A stretch of 64,000 nucleotides of DNA from Candidatus Latescibacterota bacterium. Its GTDB lineage: Bacteria > JAAXHH01. Below, in pieces: positions 1 to 9,528 of this stretch; the first letter of the stretch is position 1, and every line of letters begins with the position of its first letter. Location: positions 2,806,130 through 2,870,129 of the forward strand of contig JAJEEG010000006.1 of the NCBI GenBank assembly GCA_022821085.1, in the 5' to 3' direction. The notes under the pieces are model-generated. The model did not search any database and was not told where the DNA came from. It saw only the letters and a list, made by a program, of their open reading frames with translations. Both the position numbers and the translations under genes were made by a program.

Positions 1-60
1 GTGGTCATGGTGAAATCGTTGTGAGATTTGTTTTAACACATTCGAACTTGCCAGAACTGC

Positions 61-197
61 TGTCAAATAACTTGTCAAATAAGGTTGAATTACCTGTCAA
101 AACAGTTTAACCGATTTTCATAAGTATCTATATAACATACGTTTGAAGAAATCCGACTCGTTGTCATACAACGCGTCGAATAACGTGTCAAACAACC
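61..197. repeat. 12-bp repeat cluster (TGTCAAAtAAC type) in AT-rich intergenic DNA
   Basis: Six imperfect copies of a 12-base unit resembling TGTCAAATAACT are visible. Two are in tandem at 61-84, one lies at 95-106, and three are in tandem at 162-197. On the minus strand each copy reads as TTTGACA, so several contain a perfect -35-like hexamer pointing toward position 1. The minus strand would also read as repeated Leu-Phe-Asp-X. I see no gene between 1 and 263. The cluster may be an operator array for a gene beyond the left edge, or a product of slippage like the other short tandem repeats in this window. Confidence 0.55.
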
Positions 198-263
198 CTT
201 TTAATATGGACGGATTCTTGGTTGATGGATTGCATGTCTGGATCGTTAAACACGACCCGAGTG

Positions 264-1472
264 CTATCGAAAAGCACTGACCCCACCCTCCACCAGCTTC
301 TCCAGCACGGCGGACGCGGATCGCCCGATCTGTTCCGTGGAAGCGTGGTCGCGGAAGACGCGGCTGCCGCCCCCGGCGATCCTGCGTAGCAGTTCGCGGT
401 CCCCGTGCAGCCGGCGGATGGCTTCGGCGAGCGCTTCCGGGTCTCCGCGCCTGCACAGCACGGCACTTTCCCCGTCAGTCAACAATTCCCTGATGGCAGG
501 TGAGTCCGCCGTGATGACCGCCTGGCCCGCCGAGAGGGCCACGAACACTTTGCCCGGTATCACGCGGACCGCTTTGTCCGACGTACCGAAAATCCCGAGG
601 CACACGCCCCATCCCTGCAGGAACCGGTGCAACTGCTCGTAGGGAATCCAGTCCATGAAGCGCACGTTCTCCAGGTTCAATCTCCGCGCGGATTCGTGAA
701 TTTCATCGGTCAGTTGACCCGACCCGACGAAGTGAAAGACGATATCCGGTACGTCCTTCAGGCGGTTCGCCGCTTCCAGCATGAACGGCAAGCCGTGAAG
801 CGGTATGAATTTGCCGACGAATAGTACCCTGAAGGGCGTATCCTCCGAGGGTGCGTCCGGCCCCTCCTTCGTGGCCGCGACCTCCCGCAGGTCCGGGCCA
901 GCTGCCTCGGCCGGTTCCACGGCGCCGACAAAAACCCGGGCAAACCGCTTCCGGGGCAGGCCGAATTCCTGCACGAAGTAGTCTATGTGGGCTTCCGTGT
1001 CGAGCAGCACGAGGTCGGCCTTCGCGCAGGTCTGCCGGTCCAGCCAGCGCAGAAAGCGGCTCATGACCGAGCCTTCCGCGATGGACCGGCGATCATCGAC
1101 GAGGGTGTCGTAGAGAGAGATCAGCGGACTGAAGACGAGGGGCCGACGCGGAAACCGGGTGAGCAACCAGGCCAGCGGCATATCGAAATGACCGATGTAT
1201 CCGACCAGCATGACCTCGTATCGGCCGACCGTGAAGACATACTTGAGCAAAAGCCGGAGGCAGGCCAGCTTCAGTTCGACCGCACGCAGGACGAGTGAGA
1301 ACGGACTCAGGTACCGTCCGGTCTTGTCGCGTTCCTTCTCCCAGAGGGGCACATGGCACTCCAGCACCTGCCAGCCGGCCCGCTTCAGGCCCTCGGCGAG
1401 CGTCCGGTTCCTCGGGTAGTCGCGTTCGTAGGTGCCGAAGAAGCAAATCCGGCCGCGCGGGGTGGGTGTCAT
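264..1472 (-). CDS. GT4-family glycosyltransferase
   Basis: Glycosyltransferase group 1 (GT-B fold), 402 aa, predicted to transfer a sugar from an activated donor to a surface glycoconjugate. The C-terminal half has the family's nucleotide-sugar domain: the strand reading VLFVGKFIPLHG near residue 215, then FHFVGSGQL, and the late acidic region around SPAIRELLTDGESAVL. The N-terminal half is less conserved, with one hydrophobic stretch. It is the last gene of a leftward cluster. The next gene upstream is a GT2 enzyme ending 4 bp away, which suggests co-translation in a polysaccharide or glycolipid pathway. Donor and acceptor cannot be told from sequence. A 263-bp AT-rich gap follows it. Confidence 0.85.
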   Translation of the reverse strand: MTPTPRGRICFFGTYERDYPRNRTLAEGLKRAGWQVLECHVPLWEKERDKTGRYLSPFSLVLRAVELKLACLRLLLKYVFTVGRYEVMLVGYIGHFDMPLAWLLTRFPRRPLVFSPLISLYDTLVDDRRSIAEGSVMSRFLRWLDRQTCAKADLVLLDTEAHIDYFVQEFGLPRKRFARVFVGAVEPAEAAGPDLREVAATKEGPDAPSEDTPFRVLFVGKFIPLHGLPFMLEAANRLKDVPDIVFHFVGSGQLTDEIHESARRLNLENVRFMDWIPYEQLHRFLQGWGVCLGIFGTSDKAVRVIPGKVFVALSAGQAVITADSPAIRELLTDGESAVLCRRGDPEALAEAIRRLHGDRELLRRIAGGGSRVFRDHASTEQIGRSASAVLEKLVEGGVSAFR

Positions 1473-1476
1473 GACC

Positions 1477-2400
1477 TCATCCCAGCCGCTCCCGGACGGC
1501 GTAGTCTTCCGTGCGCCGGGCCTGGTGGGCGATCATTTCGGCGATCAGCCCCATGGAGACCAGCTGGATGCCGAGGACCATGAGAAATACGGAGAACAGC
1601 AACAGGGGGCGGGTCCCGATACCGATGCCGGTCAGCCAGAGCCAGGTCAGGTAGAGCGCGATACCCACGCCGATGGCGAAGGACAACAGGCCGAAGGAGC
1701 CGAACAGGTGGAGCGGCCGGCGGGTGTAGTTCGACACGAAGTACACGGTCAGCAGGTCGAAGAACCCGTGGGTGAACCGTCCCAGGCCGAACTTGCTGCG
1801 GCCGTGCTTCCTGGGATGATGCAGCACCGGCGTTTCCGTCACGCGGAAACCGGCCCAGTGCGCCAGCACCGGCAGATAGCGGTGGAGTTCGCCGTAGACG
1901 GGAATGGTCTCCACGACGGTCCGGCGATAGGCTTTCAGCCCGCAGTTGAAATCGTGCAGCCGCAGGCCGCTGACGATCCCCGTGACCCGGTTGAACAGCT
2001 TCGACGGAATGCGCTTGGACAGCGGATCCTTCCGCGTTTTCTTCCAGCCGGACACCAGGTCGAAGCCCTCGTCCAGCAGGTCGACCATGGCGGGCACTTC
2101 CGCGGGATCGTCCTGCAGGTCTCCGTCCATGGTCACGACGACCTCGCCGCGGCTCTCTTCGAAGCCGACGGCCAGCGCCGCGGACTTCCCGTAGTTGCGG
2201 CGGAACCGGATGGCCCTCACCCGGTCGTCCTCCTCCCGGAGCTGGCGCAGTTCGTCGAAGGACCCATCCCGGCTTCCGTCGTCGATAAAGAGCACCTCGA
2301 AGGACTTCCCCGACGCCTCGAGGGCCGCCACGATCCGCCCGTGGAGCTCCCGCAGGCTCTCCGCCTCGTTGAACAGGGGAATCACGACGGTGATGTCCAT
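1477..2400 (-). CDS. GT2-family glycosyltransferase, DPM1/GtrB-like, membrane anchored
   Basis: Probable polyprenyl-phosphate glycosyltransferase, 307 aa. It opens with ITVVIPLFNEAESL, then has the DDGSRDGS motif and MDGDLQDDP, the metal-binding acidic motif of GT-A enzymes. Two hydrophobic segments near residues 210-285 match the C-terminal anchor of the DPM1/GtrB/ArnC group. These enzymes load a sugar onto undecaprenyl phosphate for later use by GT-C transferases, and the DUF2723 gene three genes upstream may be such a partner (inference). I chose the ATG at 2400 because GGGAGGAG precedes it at good spacing. A start at 2445 would overlap the neighbouring glycosyltransferase. Confidence 0.85.
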   Translation of the reverse strand: MDITVVIPLFNEAESLRELHGRIVAALEASGKSFEVLFIDDGSRDGSFDELRQLREEDDRVRAIRFRRNYGKSAALAVGFEESRGEVVVTMDGDLQDDPAEVPAMVDLLDEGFDLVSGWKKTRKDPLSKRIPSKLFNRVTGIVSGLRLHDFNCGLKAYRRTVVETIPVYGELHRYLPVLAHWAGFRVTETPVLHHPRKHGRSKFGLGRFTHGFFDLLTVYFVSNYTRRPLHLFGSFGLLSFAIGVGIALYLTWLWLTGIGIGTRPLLLFSVFLMVLGIQLVSMGLIAEMIAHQARRTEDYAVRERLG

Positions 2401-2434
2401 CTTCTCCTCCCGGTCTTTCGCAGTGGCCGGTTCG

Positions 2435-3604
2435 TCACGCGGCATCGGTGCTATTCCCCATGGAACGCCGGATCACCTGCAACGTCTGCCGGGCCGTGTT
2501 CTCCCAGGTGTAACGCCTGCTTCTCGCCACGGCATTCCCGGCGAGCCGTTCACGTTCCTCCCGGTCGCGCAGCAGGCCGATCAACGCGCGCGCCATGGCC
2601 TCCCGGTCCCCAGGCGAGACCAGTACGCCCGTTTCCCCGTCGACCACGGCGTCCCGGAGTCCGGGCACCCGGGCCGCCACGACCGGCACGCCGCAGGCAT
2701 TGGCCTCGATCACGGTGATGCCCCACCCTTCCTTGCTCGAGGGACAGGCCGCCACCTCTGCGCGGGTCAGCAGGCGCAGTTTTTCTTCCTCGGAAACGAA
2801 ACCCGTGAACTGCACCGCGTCGTCCAGGCCCATGGAACGCGTCAGTGCCTCGAGCGCGCGACGCCGGTCGCCCGTGCCCACGATCACCAGGCGCGCACCG
2901 GGCACTTCCTCGCGGACGATCGCCATGGCCTGGATCAGGTGGTCCACGTTCTTGTACTTCTTGAGGCGGCCGAGGTAGATGACCAGGCCGGGTTCCCTCC
3001 GGTCTGGATCGGCGGGTGCATTCTTCTGGTCCGGTGCGGCCGTTGCACCCATGTTCCCGGCATCCAGAAACCGGGCGTCCAACCCGTTGTGCACGACGCT
3101 GATCCGGTCCGCCGCGACCCCCATCCCGACGAGTTCGTCCCGGGTGCTTTCGGAGACTGCTTCGAAGTGGCAACGGCGGTACACCCGGGGAATCAACCGT
3201 TCCATGAAGTACAGGTAGGTCGCGAGCACCGGGTTGATCTCCCGGTAGAACGTGGTCCCGAATAGATGGTGCAGCAGGACCATCAGCGGGGGGCTGTTCA
3301 GAAACCAGGGCATCAGTGCCGGGATCTTGTTGATATCTTCGATGACGACGTCGAAGGACCGGCGAGCCAGGCGTCTTCGATAATACCAGGGCACGGTCAG
3401 GTTAAACGTCCATTTCCCGCCGTGGCGGATGACGTCGATACCGTCAATCTGCTCGGATTCCGCCGCGCCGGGGAACCGGCTGCAGAGCAGGGTGACCTCG
3501 TGCCCCCATGCTACGATCCGCGAGAAGGTCTCGTGCAGGTGTACTTCGGCGCCGCCCGCTTCCGGGTTGCGGATATCCCTCCAGTTTATGACCAGAATGC
3601 GCAT
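2435..3604 (-). CDS. GT4-family glycosyltransferase
   Basis: Glycosyltransferase of the GT-B/GT4 class, 389 aa. The start MRILVINWRDIRNPEAGGAEVHLHE carries the glycine-rich acceptor-side loop. The C-terminal donor domain shows VIYLGRLKKYKNVDHLI, then ARLVIVGTGDRR. Near residue 295 is SSKEGWGITVIEANACGVPVVA, the E-x7-E nucleotide-sugar motif. There are no signal peptide or membrane segments, so it probably acts at the cytoplasmic face of the membrane. It lies 27 bp after the DUF2723 gene and just before the GT2 gene, so the four genes probably form one surface-glycan unit. Confidence 0.88.
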   Translation of the reverse strand: MRILVINWRDIRNPEAGGAEVHLHETFSRIVAWGHEVTLLCSRFPGAAESEQIDGIDVIRHGGKWTFNLTVPWYYRRRLARRSFDVVIEDINKIPALMPWFLNSPPLMVLLHHLFGTTFYREINPVLATYLYFMERLIPRVYRRCHFEAVSESTRDELVGMGVAADRISVVHNGLDARFLDAGNMGATAAPDQKNAPADPDRREPGLVIYLGRLKKYKNVDHLIQAMAIVREEVPGARLVIVGTGDRRRALEALTRSMGLDDAVQFTGFVSEEEKLRLLTRAEVAACPSSKEGWGITVIEANACGVPVVAARVPGLRDAVVDGETGVLVSPGDREAMARALIGLLRDREERERLAGNAVARSRRYTWENTARQTLQVIRRSMGNSTDAA

Positions 3605-3631
3605 TGGACTGAACCGGTAGGCGGTCCGGCC

Positions 3632-6358
3632 TCAGGGATCGCGCTCATCGCGCTCATCGCGCTCATCGCCGGCATCCTTGAGATCCTCGATCATGGCCTG
3701 TACGACGGTATCCCCGGGAGCGATACGCTGCCACCTTTCCAGCGTTTCAAGCATGCGGTCCGAATCATCCATCCGGAAATAGAGATTCACCAGTTGATCG
3801 TATCCCGTTGCGTATTCGGGATGGACGGAAACGCCCCGTTCCAGCAGTTCGGCGGCCTCCTCCTCGCGGCCCTGTCTCTGCAAGGCCTGGCTCAGGATGG
3901 TATACCCGTCGAAGGTACTGAATTCCCCGGCCAGCTCCGACGCAAGGCCCTCGACGCCGGCAAACTCGCCCAGGTCGGCGTTGAACTGTATGAGCATCAG
4001 CCGTTCAAGCGCGCCGTTCGAGATGTCGTACTCCAGGTACTTCTCGATGGTCTCGATGGCTTCGTCCGGCCGGCCGCGTCTCCACTGGTTCAGCGCCAGT
4101 TGATGGAAGGACATGGTGTAGTTCCGCAGGAGGGTGCGGATCTGCGGGTCCTTGTAAACTTGCGGATCCGCTATGCCGCGGTACTGGTAGACGTTCCAGA
4201 GGTTGTGCCGGGTCCGCTCCACGTCCATCAGGTCCGGATCGGGATCCGGGAGGACCCGCCAGACCATGCCTTCCAGTTGCATGTAGTCGTCCAGGCCGAC
4301 GTCGTTCTCCGGCGAGACGGTCACGGCGAAGAATACGGGTTTTTCCCAGTTGTTCTGTTCCAGGATGTGCAGGATCATCAGGTCCTGGACCCGGAGATAT
4401 CCGATGTCCTCTCCCAGCATGCCGGCCGGGGGCACGGTCCACGTAATGCCCGCGCGATGCACCTCCCGTTCCTCCCAGCCCTGGATGTTCAGCATGTCGA
4501 TGGTCTCGTCGGCCAGGGTGATGGGCACCCTGGGCTCCTGATGCTTCAGTTGCTTGATGTACCAGTTCGTGTTGAGCAGGCTGAGATTAACCACCCGCAC
4601 GTCCTTGCGGAGGCCTTCCACCTCCTGGAGGAACCAGAGCGTGAAGGTGTCGTTGTCGCCGTTCGTGAAGATGAGACCGTTCTCGTCGCAGGATTGCAGC
4701 ATGTTGTAGGCGTAGTCGTAGGGAATGTAGTTGCCTTCCCGGGAGTGCGACTCGTAATGATAGGCAAAGGGGACCAGGGGCAGTGCGGTCATCAGCACGG
4801 CGATGCCGGCCGTTCCCTTTTCCACGGGCAGCCGCAGCCGGCCCAGCCAGACGCCGATCTGGTTCAGCAGCGACCGGACGCCGATCCCCATCAGCACCGC
4901 GGCGAATACGAAGGCGGGGGTGTAGAAGTAGTCCCGGATGCGGACCTCCCGCTGAATGCCGCGCGAACCGTCCGAAAAGTTCATGTAGAGGATGAGCCCG
5001 ATGCTGCAGATCAGCAGCATGGCCCCCAGGAAGACCATGCTTCGCCGGTCCCGCTCCACCTGGGAGACGATGCCCAGGGCGACCAGCAGGACGGGAAAGA
5101 GCCAGAAGGGAAAGGACGGTGCGCTGAACTGACGGGAAAAGAACCGCCAGAACCCCATGTTTTCTCCGTTTCCGAACTGGGAGGACCAGCTGCCCTTTCT
5201 GTTGAACATCGATTCGAACATGCTTTCCTGGCCGTACTGCTTGCGTTCCAGGAACCCCTCGAAGTTCTGCCAGGTCGACGGATCGTTCTCGTTGATGATG
5301 GGTTGCTGGGCCGCCCGGATCGGCACGTAGAAGTTCACGGAATATCCCAATACGGCGAGAAAGAGCACCACCGTCCAGAACGGCCACTTGTAGCGCCCGG
5401 GATCGTCGGCCGTGGCGGAGACCAGGGCCAGGGCCGCGCTCACCAGCGCCAGGCTGAACATCACCGTGCCGAACGTGGCCTCGAATCCGCCGATCACGAT
5501 CAGCGGCAGTCCGTTGTATGCGCCCACGCCGTCCATGCCGAAGAACACCACGGCGACGGCGGCGATACACACCAGCGCCAGGTAGCCCCACGGGAGCCGC
5601 CCCCTGGTGAGGACCAGCCCGGCGATGGCCAGGGGTATCGCGACGAAAAACACGTCGATGGAGGCCACAACGCTGAACAGGATGAGGCCCATGGCCGCGC
5701 AAAGCAGCACCAGCTTCCGGTTCGAACGGATGACCCGGTCCGTGAAGACCACGCAGAGGAAGGCGGCCGGCAGAATCAGCATGGTGAACATGTGCACGGC
5801 GATGCCGAGAAAGGCGAGGTAGCCGACCAGGAAGAGATAACGCTCGCTGCCGTTTTGCTCGTGCCGTTCGACCCAGTGCAACATCAACCAGGTACAGGCC
5901 ATCATGCACAGCATGGAGAGCGCGTAGACCTCGGCTTCCACCGCGTTGAACCAGAACGTATCGGAGAAGGCCAGCAGTAGGCCGCCTGTCAACGCGCTGC
6001 AGCAGACGGCCAGGCTTTCGTAGAGGGACAGCCCGTCCCGGTCCCGGTTGAGTGTAACCGCCTTGACGATGACCAGGTAAACGCCCGTCACCGTCAGCGC
6101 GCTGAAGAGGCACGAAGAAAAATTCACCACCCAGGCGATGCCCAGGCCCAGGTCGGGCAGTACGGTGAAGAGCCGGCCGATCAGGATGTAGAGCGGAGAT
6201 CCCGGCGGATGGGGTATCCCCAGGATATAGGATGCCGCGATGAATTCGCCGCCGTCCCAGAAGGGCACCGTGGGCGCGATAGTCTTGGTGTACACGGCCA
6301 GCGATACGATGAACGCCACCGCCATGCCGGTCATGGAAACAACGCGATAAGCTGCCAT
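3632..6358 (-). CDS. DUF2723 membrane glycosyltransferase (GT-C-like) with C-terminal TPR-like region
   Basis: Large multipass membrane protein, about 908 aa, of the DUF2723 family, regarded as GT-C-type transferases that glycosylate proteins or lipids outside the cytoplasm using lipid-linked sugars. The first periplasmic loop has FWDGGEFIAASYILGIPHPPG, the acidic catalytic-type motif of the family. About a dozen hydrophobic segments follow up to about residue 520, then a soluble domain. The last 200 residues look like tetratricopeptide helices. The extreme C-terminus is a DER DER DER run encoded by a 9-bp tandem repeat. I prefer the ATG at 6358 (GAGGAT upstream); a TTG at 6379 is possible. 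The adjacent glycosyltransferases fit the same pathway. Confidence 0.85.
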   Translation of the reverse strand: MAAYRVVSMTGMAVAFIVSLAVYTKTIAPTVPFWDGGEFIAASYILGIPHPPGSPLYILIGRLFTVLPDLGLGIAWVVNFSSCLFSALTVTGVYLVIVKAVTLNRDRDGLSLYESLAVCCSALTGGLLLAFSDTFWFNAVEAEVYALSMLCMMACTWLMLHWVERHEQNGSERYLFLVGYLAFLGIAVHMFTMLILPAAFLCVVFTDRVIRSNRKLVLLCAAMGLILFSVVASIDVFFVAIPLAIAGLVLTRGRLPWGYLALVCIAAVAVVFFGMDGVGAYNGLPLIVIGGFEATFGTVMFSLALVSAALALVSATADDPGRYKWPFWTVVLFLAVLGYSVNFYVPIRAAQQPIINENDPSTWQNFEGFLERKQYGQESMFESMFNRKGSWSSQFGNGENMGFWRFFSRQFSAPSFPFWLFPVLLVALGIVSQVERDRRSMVFLGAMLLICSIGLILYMNFSDGSRGIQREVRIRDYFYTPAFVFAAVLMGIGVRSLLNQIGVWLGRLRLPVEKGTAGIAVLMTALPLVPFAYHYESHSREGNYIPYDYAYNMLQSCDENGLIFTNGDNDTFTLWFLQEVEGLRKDVRVVNLSLLNTNWYIKQLKHQEPRVPITLADETIDMLNIQGWEEREVHRAGITWTVPPAGMLGEDIGYLRVQDLMILHILEQNNWEKPVFFAVTVSPENDVGLDDYMQLEGMVWRVLPDPDPDLMDVERTRHNLWNVYQYRGIADPQVYKDPQIRTLLRNYTMSFHQLALNQWRRGRPDEAIETIEKYLEYDISNGALERLMLIQFNADLGEFAGVEGLASELAGEFSTFDGYTILSQALQRQGREEEAAELLERGVSVHPEYATGYDQLVNLYFRMDDSDRMLETLERWQRIAPGDTVVQAMIEDLKDAGDERDERDERDP

Positions 6359-6366
6359 GTGTTCGA

Positions 6367-6421
6367 AATCCTCAGTCAATCCTCAGTCACCGACCGTATT
6401 CACCGGCCGAATTCACCGGCC
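6367..6421. repeat. Two adjacent short tandem duplications at a gene junction
   Basis: AATCCTCAGTC is perfectly duplicated at 6367-6388. A 13-base unit containing ATTCACCGGCC is duplicated at 6396-6421. The second pair straddles the stop codon of the metallophosphoesterase gene, and the first lies in the translation start region of the DUF2723 gene. They look like recent replication-slippage products. Confidence 0.8.
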
Positions 6422-7150
6422 AAGTTCAAGCCGCTCGGCGAGCAGGTCCGGCAGGCCGGCCTTGCGAATCTTCCGCTGCGCGGCTTCCAGGTCGTAGGGA
6501 ACCCGCTTTACCTCGATCAGCTTCATCTCCGTATCGTAAACGCAGTACGCCGCCCGGGGATCCCCGTCCCGCGGCTGGCCCACACTGCCCACATTCACGA
6601 TGTATCTACGCTCTGATGCCAGTTCAAGCGCTGTCGGCGGGATCTGTCTGCTGCGGTCCTTCGCGTTCGGTTTTTCGAATATCAACGGCGCGTGCGTGTG
6701 GCCCAGTGCGCAAAGTGCCACACCGTCGGGCATCGCCTCGAAGGCTTCGTCCGCCTGCCAGGGCGAGGTCAGATAGGTCCATTCCTCCGGACGGGCCGGA
6801 CTCGCGTGGACGACAAAAAGATCATCGATCCGCCGTACATAGGGCAAATCTCCCAGGTAGCGCCGGCCGTCCGGCGTAAGCTGCTGCCGCGTCCACAGTG
6901 CCGCTTCCGCCGCATAGGGGTTGAACGTGGAAATATCCAGCTTCCCGATCGCGGCATGGTCGTGATTGCCCGCGATCACGTCCGTCGTCAGTCCGGTAAC
7001 GCGGTCGAGGCACGCATTGGGACTGGCGCCGTATCCAACGATGTCGCCCAGACAAAGGTAATGGCCGATGCGCTCACCGGCCATCGCTTCGAGTACGGCA
7101 TCCAGCGCTTCCAGGTTTCCATGTATGTCGGACAGGAGGCCGTATCGCAC
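6413..7150 (-). CDS. Metallophosphoesterase (YfcE/PrpE-like phosphodiesterase)
   Basis: Calcineurin-like metallophosphoesterase, 245 aa. It contains the family's metal-binding motifs in order: LLSDIHGNLEAL (D-x-H), LGDIVGYGASP (GD), AGNHDHA (GNH[DE]), and a late GHTHAPLIF (G-H-x-H). This set predicts a soluble binuclear-metal phosphodiesterase or phosphatase. Substrates in the family range from cyclic nucleotides to phosphoproteins and dinucleotide polyphosphates, so the substrate is open. Translation probably begins at a GTG at 7150. It lies 49 bp after nusB and before the glycosyltransferase set, in the same direction. Confidence 0.88.
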   Translation of the reverse strand: MRYGLLSDIHGNLEALDAVLEAMAGERIGHYLCLGDIVGYGASPNACLDRVTGLTTDVIAGNHDHAAIGKLDISTFNPYAAEAALWTRQQLTPDGRRYLGDLPYVRRIDDLFVVHASPARPEEWTYLTSPWQADEAFEAMPDGVALCALGHTHAPLIFEKPNAKDRSRQIPPTALELASERRYIVNVGSVGQPRDGDPRAAYCVYDTEMKLIEVKRVPYDLEAAQRKIRKAGLPDLLAERLELGR

Positions 7151-7199
7151 GTCGAGTTTTCATTCCCTGTGTATGCGCATGTGAGCCGAACAGGCAGGA

Positions 7200-7634
7200 T
7201 CAGGCCTGGTCCGCCGCCGTGAGATGTCTCGCGGCCACGGCGTCCAGGACGCCATTGACGAACCCGCCGGACTGTTCCGTGCTGTACTTCTTGGCCAGTT
7301 CGATCGCTTCGTTGATGGATACCGCCGTCGGGATATCGAGAAAAGCGATGAGTTCGCAGGCGCCCAGCCGGAGGATGCAGTCGTCGATGCGGGCCACGCG
7401 GTCCCGGTCCCAGTGCCGCACCACCGCGGTGATGTGACCGTTCACAATCTCTTCGTGCTGCAGGAGCCGGTCGATCAATGCCTCGGCGAAACTTCGGGCT
7501 TGCTCGGACGCCAGGGACCAGCCGGGCAGCCCGGGAAGGGCCTTGCCGGGATCCCCCCCGGTCTGTTCGGCAAGATAAAGCGACTGCAGCGCCAGTTCAC
7601 GGCCCAGGCGACGTTCCCCCGCGCGTACGTTCAC
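7200..7634 (-). CDS. nusB: Transcription antitermination factor NusB
   Basis: NusB, 144 aa, binds boxA RNA with S10/NusE and supports rRNA antitermination. The start [24 protein letters not shown] matches the helical N-terminus of the family (R-x-x-A-x-x-x-L-Y). The C-terminal half, [49 protein letters not shown], is strongly diagnostic. The GTG start overlaps the ribH stop by four bases (GTGA), so the two are translationally coupled. The ribH-nusB pairing is common in bacteria. Confidence 0.96.
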   Translation of the reverse strand: MNVRAGERRLGRELALQSLYLAEQTGGDPGKALPGLPGWSLASEQARSFAEALIDRLLQHEEIVNGHITAVVRHWDRDRVARIDDCILRLGACELIAFLDIPTAVSINEAIELAKKYSTEQSGGFVNGVLDAVAARHLTAADQA

Positions 7635-8182
7635 TCCGGATCCCCCGGCCGCTTTGGATCCCCCGGTCGGTCTGGTCCGCCCGGTCCGTCTGGGTCGCCC
7701 GGTCCGTCCGGTCCGCCTAACCGGCGCATCACGTCCGCCATTCTCAGGGCGGCCAGGGCGGCTTCCCGACCCCGGTTGTCTTCCATCGGACCCGCGCGTT
7801 CGGCTGCCTGTTCAACGTTTTCCGTGGTCAGCACGCCGAAGATCACCGGCACCCCGGTGTCCCTGGCGGCTTCGGCAATGCCCTTCGCGGCTTCCCCGGC
7901 CACGTAATCGAAATGGGACGTCTCGCCGCGGATGACGCATCCCAGGCAAATCACGGCGTCATAGCGCCCGCTTGCCGCCATCTTCCGGGCCGGCAGCGGG
8001 ATTTCGAAGGCGCCGGGTACCCAGACCACGTCGATCCGGTCTTCATCCACCCCATGGCGAAGGAGACCGTCCAGCGCGCCCTTGAGCAGGGAGTCCGTAA
8101 TGAAGCCGTTGAATCGGCTGGCCACGATGCCGTACCGGTCGTCTCCTCCACTCACCAGGCTGCCTTCAAGGGTTGTCGTCAC
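7631..8182 (-). CDS. ribH: 6,7-dimethyl-8-ribityllumazine synthase
   Basis: Lumazine synthase, 183 aa, condenses ribityl-aminouracil with dihydroxybutanone phosphate, the penultimate riboflavin step. Visible family motifs are the start [19 protein letters not shown] (substrate site), [16 protein letters not shown] with the catalytic His, and [15 protein letters not shown]. The usual protein ends soon after the RMADVMRRL helix. Here about 25 extra residues follow, a Gly-Pro-Asp repeat encoded by 9-bp tandem units. The start is GTG with AAGGAG upstream. It lies 95 bp downstream of ribBA and overlaps nusB. Confidence 0.96.
   Translation of the reverse strand: MTTTLEGSLVSGGDDRYGIVASRFNGFITDSLLKGALDGLLRHGVDEDRIDVVWVPGAFEIPLPARKMAASGRYDAVICLGCVIRGETSHFDYVAGEAAKGIAEAARDTGVPVIFGVLTTENVEQAAERAGPMEDNRGREAALAALRMADVMRRLGGPDGPGDPDGPGGPDRPGDPKRPGDPE
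7635..7719. repeat. 9-bp tandem repeat encoding the Gly-Pro-Asp tail of RibH
   Basis: Units resembling GGTCCGTCC and GGTCGCCCG recur about nine times with a 9-base period. They extend the RibH reading frame with GPD, GPG and RPGDP tripeptides. The period is a multiple of three, so the frame is kept. Confidence 0.8.
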
Positions 8183-8277
8183 GCGGGCACTCCTTGCAGA
8201 TCGCTTCCGGCCGCGCGGTCATGGCGGCAAAACGGCGGTGCTGCCACGGCGGCAGAACGGCCGCGCCGCCGCGCGTA

Positions 8278-9528
8278 TCAAAGCAGACTGTCGAATCCGA
8301 CGTCGTCCGGCGGCTCTTCGAGGTCGAGCAGGTGTCCCAGCTTGCCGCGCTTGGTCTTTAGATATCCCACGTTGTAACGGTTCGGCGAAGTCTGCAGCGG
8401 AACGCGTTCGGTCACCTCGAGCCCGTACCCCTCGATCCCGATCCGTTTCGACGGGTTGTTGGTCATGATACGGATCGTGGTCAGCCCGAGGTCCGCCAGG
8501 ATCTGGGAACCGATCCCGTAGTCCCGTGCGTCCACGGGCAGGCCCAGCGCCTGGTTCGCTTCCACCGTGTCATGGCCCTGGTCCTGGAGGGCGTAGGCCC
8601 TGAGCTTGTTGGCCAGTCCGATGCCCCGTCCCTCCTGGCGCATGTAGAGGAGCACGCCGCTTCCCTCTGCGCTGATGCACTTCAGCGCCCGCTGCAGCTG
8701 GTCGCCGCAATCGCATCGCATGGACCCGAAAACGTCCCCCGTGAGACACTGGGAGTGTACGCGGACCAGCACGTTCGGCTCGCCGTCCACGTTGCCCTTG
8801 ACCAGGGCGACGTGGTGGTCGCCGGTCAGTTCGTCCTCGTAGAGATGGGACTCGAATTCCCCGTACTTGCTCGGAATGGTCGTCGTGACCACGCGCCTTA
8901 CCAGCTTCTCGCTGCGCCGGCGGTATTCGATCAGGTCCTTGATCGTAATGATCTTCAGGTCGTGGTCGTTCGCGATCTCGACCAGCCGGGGCAGGCGGGC
9001 CATGGACCCGTCGTCGTCCATGATCTCGCAGAGCACGCCGGCGGGATAGAGTCCGGCCAGTTTCACCAGGTCGACCGTGGCCTCGGTGTGACCGGCCCGG
9101 CGCAACACGCCGCCGTCGAAGGACTGCAGCGGAAAGATGTGGCCCGGGCGCGCAAGGTCCTCGGGCCTGCTTTCCGGACGGACGAATACCTGAACCGTCT
9201 CGGCGCGGTCTGCCGCCGAAATGCCCGACGTCGTGCCATTCACGGCATCGACGGAGACGGTGAAGCGCGTGCTGTGCAACGCCGTGTTGACCTCTTCGCC
9301 GACCATGGCGGGCACTTTCAGGTCTTCCAGGCGTTCACGCGTGGTCGGAAGGCAGATCAGTCCACGGCCGTACCGGGCCATGAAATTTATGGCCGCCGGA
9401 GTCGTTCTTTCGGCGGCCATGATGAAATCGCCTTCGTTTTCGCGGTCTTCGTCGTCGATGACAATCAGTATGCGCCCGGACTTGATCTCCTCGACCGCTT
9501 CCGGGATGGAACAAAAGGGGGACGACAT
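8278..9528 (-). CDS. ribBA: Bifunctional 3,4-dihydroxy-2-butanone-4-phosphate synthase / GTP cyclohydrolase II
   Basis: RibBA fusion, 416 aa, supplying both riboflavin precursors. The N-terminal RibB domain (about 1-205) shows [12 protein letters not shown], which holds the metal-binding acidic residues, and [13 protein letters not shown]. The C-terminal RibA domain (about 210-405) has [24 protein letters not shown] with the three zinc cysteines, and [14 protein letters not shown] with the catalytic Arg region. Length is normal for the fusion. Upstream gaps of 80 bp to ribE and 95 bp to ribH are the largest inside the rib run, but no promoter is obvious there. Confidence 0.96.
   Translation of the reverse strand: MSSPFCSIPEAVEEIKSGRILIVIDDEDRENEGDFIMAAERTTPAAINFMARYGRGLICLPTTRERLEDLKVPAMVGEEVNTALHSTRFTVSVDAVNGTTSGISAADRAETVQVFVRPESRPEDLARPGHIFPLQSFDGGVLRRAGHTEATVDLVKLAGLYPAGVLCEIMDDDGSMARLPRLVEIANDHDLKIITIKDLIEYRRRSEKLVRRVVTTTIPSKYGEFESHLYEDELTGDHHVALVKGNVDGEPNVLVRVHSQCLTGDVFGSMRCDCGDQLQRALKCISAEGSGVLLYMRQEGRGIGLANKLRAYALQDQGHDTVEANQALGLPVDARDYGIGSQILADLGLTTIRIMTNNPSKRIGIEGYGLEVTERVPLQTSPNRYNVGYLKTKRGKLGHLLDLEEPPDDVGFDSLL

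Noticed and set aside
188..466. Small minus-strand frames at the left edge
   Set aside because: They overlap the glycosyltransferase C-terminus out of frame and show no start signal or family match, although the Leu-Phe-Asp repeats in one of them are noted under findings.
3266..5980. A 904-codon open frame on the plus strand
   Set aside because: It is antisense to the DUF2723 gene, has no recognisable domain and is rich in His/Gln/Asp/Val, typical of frames opened by high GC third positions on the opposite strand.
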